From Actinomycetota bacterium (lineage in GTDB: Bacteria; Actinomycetota; Thermoleophilia; Gaiellales; Gaiellaceae): DNA of 6,906 bases. This document shows positions 5,016 through 6,906 of the stretch, in pieces; position 1 is the stretch's first letter; every line of letters starts with the position of its first letter. The notes under the pieces were generated by a model, which saw only the letters and a list, made by a program, of their open reading frames with translations, searched no databases and was not told where the DNA came from. The position numbers and the translations under genes are program-made. Where the stretch lies: assembly GCA_013817555.1 (NCBI GenBank), contig JACDCN010000113.1:1-6906 (forward strand). The letters are read 5' to 3'.

Positions 5016-5636
5016 ATGGCGAGTCAAACATCTGTCACGCAAGGTCGACCGTCATTGGCACTTCCGCAGAGACGGTGGCGTGCCCACAGCCTCGCGGGAG
5101 CTGCGCTGGCTCTTCTGGTTTCGGCGCTCTTGGCCGGTTGTGTTCGATCCGATGGCACACCCCAAGACGGCACCGAGCAGTGGAAGCAAATGGTCGTTGA
5201 AGGCTTGGCGATTCGCATCCCACCTACCTGGTCTGCCCGGCGACTCGCGGTGCATTGCGTGCGGTCGGGACCAGGAGTCCTGGTCAGTAACCTCGATGCG
5301 AGTTCGTTCGAACGCGACGTGCCTCCCGCTCTTGGAGGTTGCACTACTCGCTGGAAGGTCGAAGGAGCCTCGCGCGACTTCGTGCTCGTCGACGTGTCGC
5401 GGTTCAAATACCCGGTCGCCGGATCAACGCCTGGAGACTCCGCTCTTCCTCCAGAGCTCGAGACGTCGTCGGAGGAGAGTAAGTCTTGCGAATGCACATT
5501 CGAGTTCGCAGATCTGTGGCTCAATGCAATCAGCTACAACGTGCGGGTTTGGATTGGACAGGACACACCTGAATCCGACCGACAATCTCTGGATGCGATG
5601 ATTTCGTCCATTCGGCCGACGCGCACGTCAGACTGA
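5016..5636 (+). CDS. putative lipoprotein of unknown function
   Basis: A 206-residue protein exported and anchored by a lipid. A long basic N-terminus (PQRRWRAH) precedes a hydrophobic run, SLAGAALALLVSALLAGC, ending in the lipobox LLAGC with the modified cysteine at residue 42. The mature part (~165 residues) opens with VVEGLAIRIPPTWSARRL, a pattern of small exported domains where a strand leads to IPxxW. It has four further cysteines, including a CEC pair near residues 157-159. I do not recognise the family. A GTG at 5013 directly before the ATG would add one residue; neither has a strong ribosome binding site. It follows the secreted-protein gene in the same direction and converges with the sigma/anti-sigma pair. 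Confidence 0.8.
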   Translation: MASQTSVTQGRPSLALPQRRWRAHSLAGAALALLVSALLAGCVRSDGTPQDGTEQWKQMVVEGLAIRIPPTWSARRLAVHCVRSGPGVLVSNLDASSFERDVPPALGGCTTRWKVEGASRDFVLVDVSRFKYPVAGSTPGDSALPPELETSSEESKSCECTFEFADLWLNAISYNVRVWIGQDTPESDRQSLDAMISSIRPTRTSD

Positions 5637-5683
5637 AGTCCGAATCAGGTTGTCATTCGACCGCGTCGCGCTGCTTGCCTCGA

Positions 5684-5747
5684 TGGATAGCGACGTTGCT
5701 TACGCGGAACGGCGGGGCAGCCAGAACGCAAGCTTTACGGCTATCCA
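5684..5747. repeat. inverted repeat between convergent genes
   Basis: TGGATAGC (5684-5691) and GCTATCCA (5740-5747) pair perfectly across 48 bases. They lie in the 168-base gap between the stops of two convergent genes. It might contribute to two-sided termination, but the loop is long and no T-run is seen. Nothing else was recognised in the gap. Confidence 0.3.
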
Positions 5748-5804
5748 CAGGAAATGGGATCGCGGAGTCAGTGAGTTTGTAGTTCTCGAGCGCGCTCTCG
5801 ACGG

Positions 5805-6524
5805 CTAGCCACACGAACCTTCGGAACGGACTGCGAGGCAAGCGACCGTACGCCCGGCGCTGTCGAGGGCAATCAACTTATCGACAACCGAGCCTGTCGG
5901 GTCGAGTGTCTCTGGCACGCGCGCTGCGAAAAACTTGATCGCACCGAGTGACGCGGGTACTTCGAAGGTCGGCGTGCGAAGCTCACCACCTGCGAAGTAG
6001 ATCACGACTTCGTCCGCTGCCTCGACCACAGGCCCAACGACGTACGCCGGGAGCTCAGCTGATACGCCGCTGAGATACATGATTCTGCGCTGAGTGTCAT
6101 CGTCGCCACCCGGTTCGTTCACAAAGCCGCCACAGTTCGGCGCGGCCCCGAAGCCCGACGAGGTCGGGTTCATCGAGAAACAGAGATCTCCCTCTTCATT
6201 GCGATAGGCAACGAGCGCCCAGCCGTAGCCGTCCCACGACCCCGTCTTCACGACGAGAGGCGGTGGAATGCTCGGTGCCGGGCCATGCGACTTGAGGAGC
6301 CACCAGTCATCGGTTGCAGCGGCCAGAATTGCAAAGGGGCTGAGAACGGCAACGGCGAGCGCAACTCCCAGCAACCAGCGCTTTCCCGGCCGCGCGCGAG
6401 CGATGCGACTTGGGGCGGGTCGTGGCGCCTCGCCCGCGCGCTGGACGACGTCCAGCCAATCGGGAACGAACGTTTGCGCTGGGGCAAGTCGCTCGAGCGC
6501 GTCGTTGATCACATCGGACGTCAT
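5805..6524 (-). CDS. single-pass membrane protein, probable anti-sigma factor partner
   Basis: A 239-residue protein with a cytoplasmic N-terminus (1-48), one membrane segment at about 50-70 (WLLGVALAVAVLSPFAILAAA) and a ~165-residue extracytoplasmic part. The first 31 residues, ending PDWLDVVQRAG, resemble short tails seen in thermoleophilic actinobacterial proteins next to ECF sigma genes. There is no HxxxCxxC zinc motif, so it is not a classical zinc anti-sigma factor. The outer part has four cysteines (in DLCFS, PNCGG, VACLA and GSCG), able to form disulfides. Its ATG overlaps the sigma factor stop by one base (TAATG), so the two are co-translated in a fixed ratio. The role as a sigma inhibitor or envelope sensor is inferred from gene order and topology; another membrane function under sigma control is possible. 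Confidence 0.8.
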   Translation of the reverse strand: MTSDVINDALERLAPAQTFVPDWLDVVQRAGEAPRPAPSRIARARPGKRWLLGVALAVAVLSPFAILAAATDDWWLLKSHGPAPSIPPPLVVKTGSWDGYGWALVAYRNEEGDLCFSMNPTSSGFGAAPNCGGFVNEPGGDDDTQRRIMYLSGVSAELPAYVVGPVVEAADEVVIYFAGGELRTPTFEVPASLGAIKFFAARVPETLDPTGSVVDKLIALDSAGRTVACLAVRSEGSCG

Positions 6525-6906
6525 TACGCCACCTCCGTCAGAACATGTCCAAGAGCTGTACGCGCAGCGTGTAGCGTCGCGGAGACGGTTCCGACGCGGA
6601 TGCCGAGAGCTTCCGCGATCTGCCCGTAGTCGAAGTCGAGGTAGTAGCGAAGGAACAGGGCATCGCGCTGACGTTGAGGGAGCTCAAGAATGGCCCTGCG
6701 TACTGTCGCGTCGGGCGGATCCGCCGTCGTAACGCTCGGGAGCTCGTCTCCGAATGCCCTGTCAAAGGAGACCTTGCGACGGTCGTCACGGGCCGCGTTA
6801 AGGACGCAGCGGCAGATCCATGCCTCCAGCGAGCCCGAACCTCTGAAGCCCCTGCGGCCACGGATAGCTCGTGCAAAGCCCTCTTGCACAGCATCCTGCG
6901 CGCGTT
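6524..6906 (-). CDS. ECF-type RNA polymerase sigma factor (5' end outside the window)
   Basis: The C-terminal 126 residues of a sigma-70 family protein of the extracytoplasmic-function group, which directs RNA polymerase to a small set of promoters. The visible part starts in region 2 with RAQDAVQEGFARAIR, matching the conserved DAEDxVQExF helix, then GSLEAWICRCVLNAARDDRRK (region 2.4). After a ~25-residue linker comes region 4: ILELPQRQRDALFLRYY, then the helix-turn-helix DYGQIAEALGIRVGTVSATLHAARTAL. A GTG at 6889 is in frame but encodes the conserved Val inside region 2, so it is not the start; the gene continues past the right edge. It overlaps the membrane-protein gene downstream (TAATG), as expected for a sigma/anti-sigma pair. 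Confidence 0.93.
   Translation of the reverse strand, partial: RAQDAVQEGFARAIRGRRGFRGSGSLEAWICRCVLNAARDDRRKVSFDRAFGDELPSVTTADPPDATVRRAILELPQRQRDALFLRYYLDFDYGQIAEALGIRVGTVSATLHAARTALGHVLTEVA

Noticed and set aside
4123..5016. Plus-strand 297-codon frame overlapping the secreted-protein gene
   Set aside because: Its composition is arginine- and leucine-rich low-complexity without a domain, while the other frame has a ribosome binding site, signal peptide and normal protein composition.
5138..5152. GTTCGATCC-like match to the tRNA T-loop inside the lipoprotein gene, considered as attR
   Set aside because: Only about nine bases match, the neighbouring acceptor-stem bases do not, and it lies inside an intact coding frame.
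5653..5841. Minus-strand 62-codon frame downstream of the membrane-protein gene
   Set aside because: It overlaps the end of that gene in another frame, has no ribosome binding site seen and no recognisable motif.

Overview
This is a high-GC window that reads like an actinobacterial chromosome. The clpS variant, the coupled ECF sigma / membrane partner pair and the short tail of the membrane partner (a conserved-looking DW-DVV-RAG stretch before the membrane segment) suggest a Thermoleophilia-type lineage (Solirubrobacterales or Gaiellales). That placement is inference from memory of such genomes, not a search result.

Layout. (1) Positions 1-496 are core chromosome: a clpS gene on the minus strand, then a tRNA-Val(CAC) gene on the plus strand. 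(2) Positions ~497-2813 look like a small integrative element sitting in the 3' end of that tRNA. A tyrosine integrase points toward the tRNA, its start overlaps the stop of an excisionase-like helix-turn-helix gene (TGATG), and a divergent two-gene operon follows. That operon is an Xre-type repressor overlapping (ATGA) a nucleotidyltransferase-fold protein, an arrangement typical of toxin-antitoxin-like pairs. The nucleotidyltransferase has lost several residues expected at the catalytic site. (3) Positions 3027-4061 are a complete 1035-bp IS1595-family insertion sequence. It has 25-bp imperfect terminal inverted repeats, an intact transposase and a perfect 8-bp target duplication (TTAACGTA). 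A 19-bp near-identical direct repeat lies on either side of it. (4) Positions 4196-5636 carry two exported proteins in tandem: a secreted beta-rich protein of unknown function and a lipoprotein. (5) Positions 5805-6906 (minus strand) hold a single-pass membrane protein, probably an anti-sigma factor, overlapping (TAATG) the 3' part of an ECF sigma factor gene that runs off the window.

How the parts relate. The int/xis pair should control excision of the element. The repressor probably controls the divergent promoter region and its own operon. The sigma/membrane pair is a candidate envelope-signal switch, convergent with the two exported-protein genes, although no sigma-dependent promoter could be assigned. 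The right-hand end of the tRNA-integrated element was not found, so regions 3-5 may be inside it or may be chromosome. No CRISPR array, rRNA or replication origin is visible.
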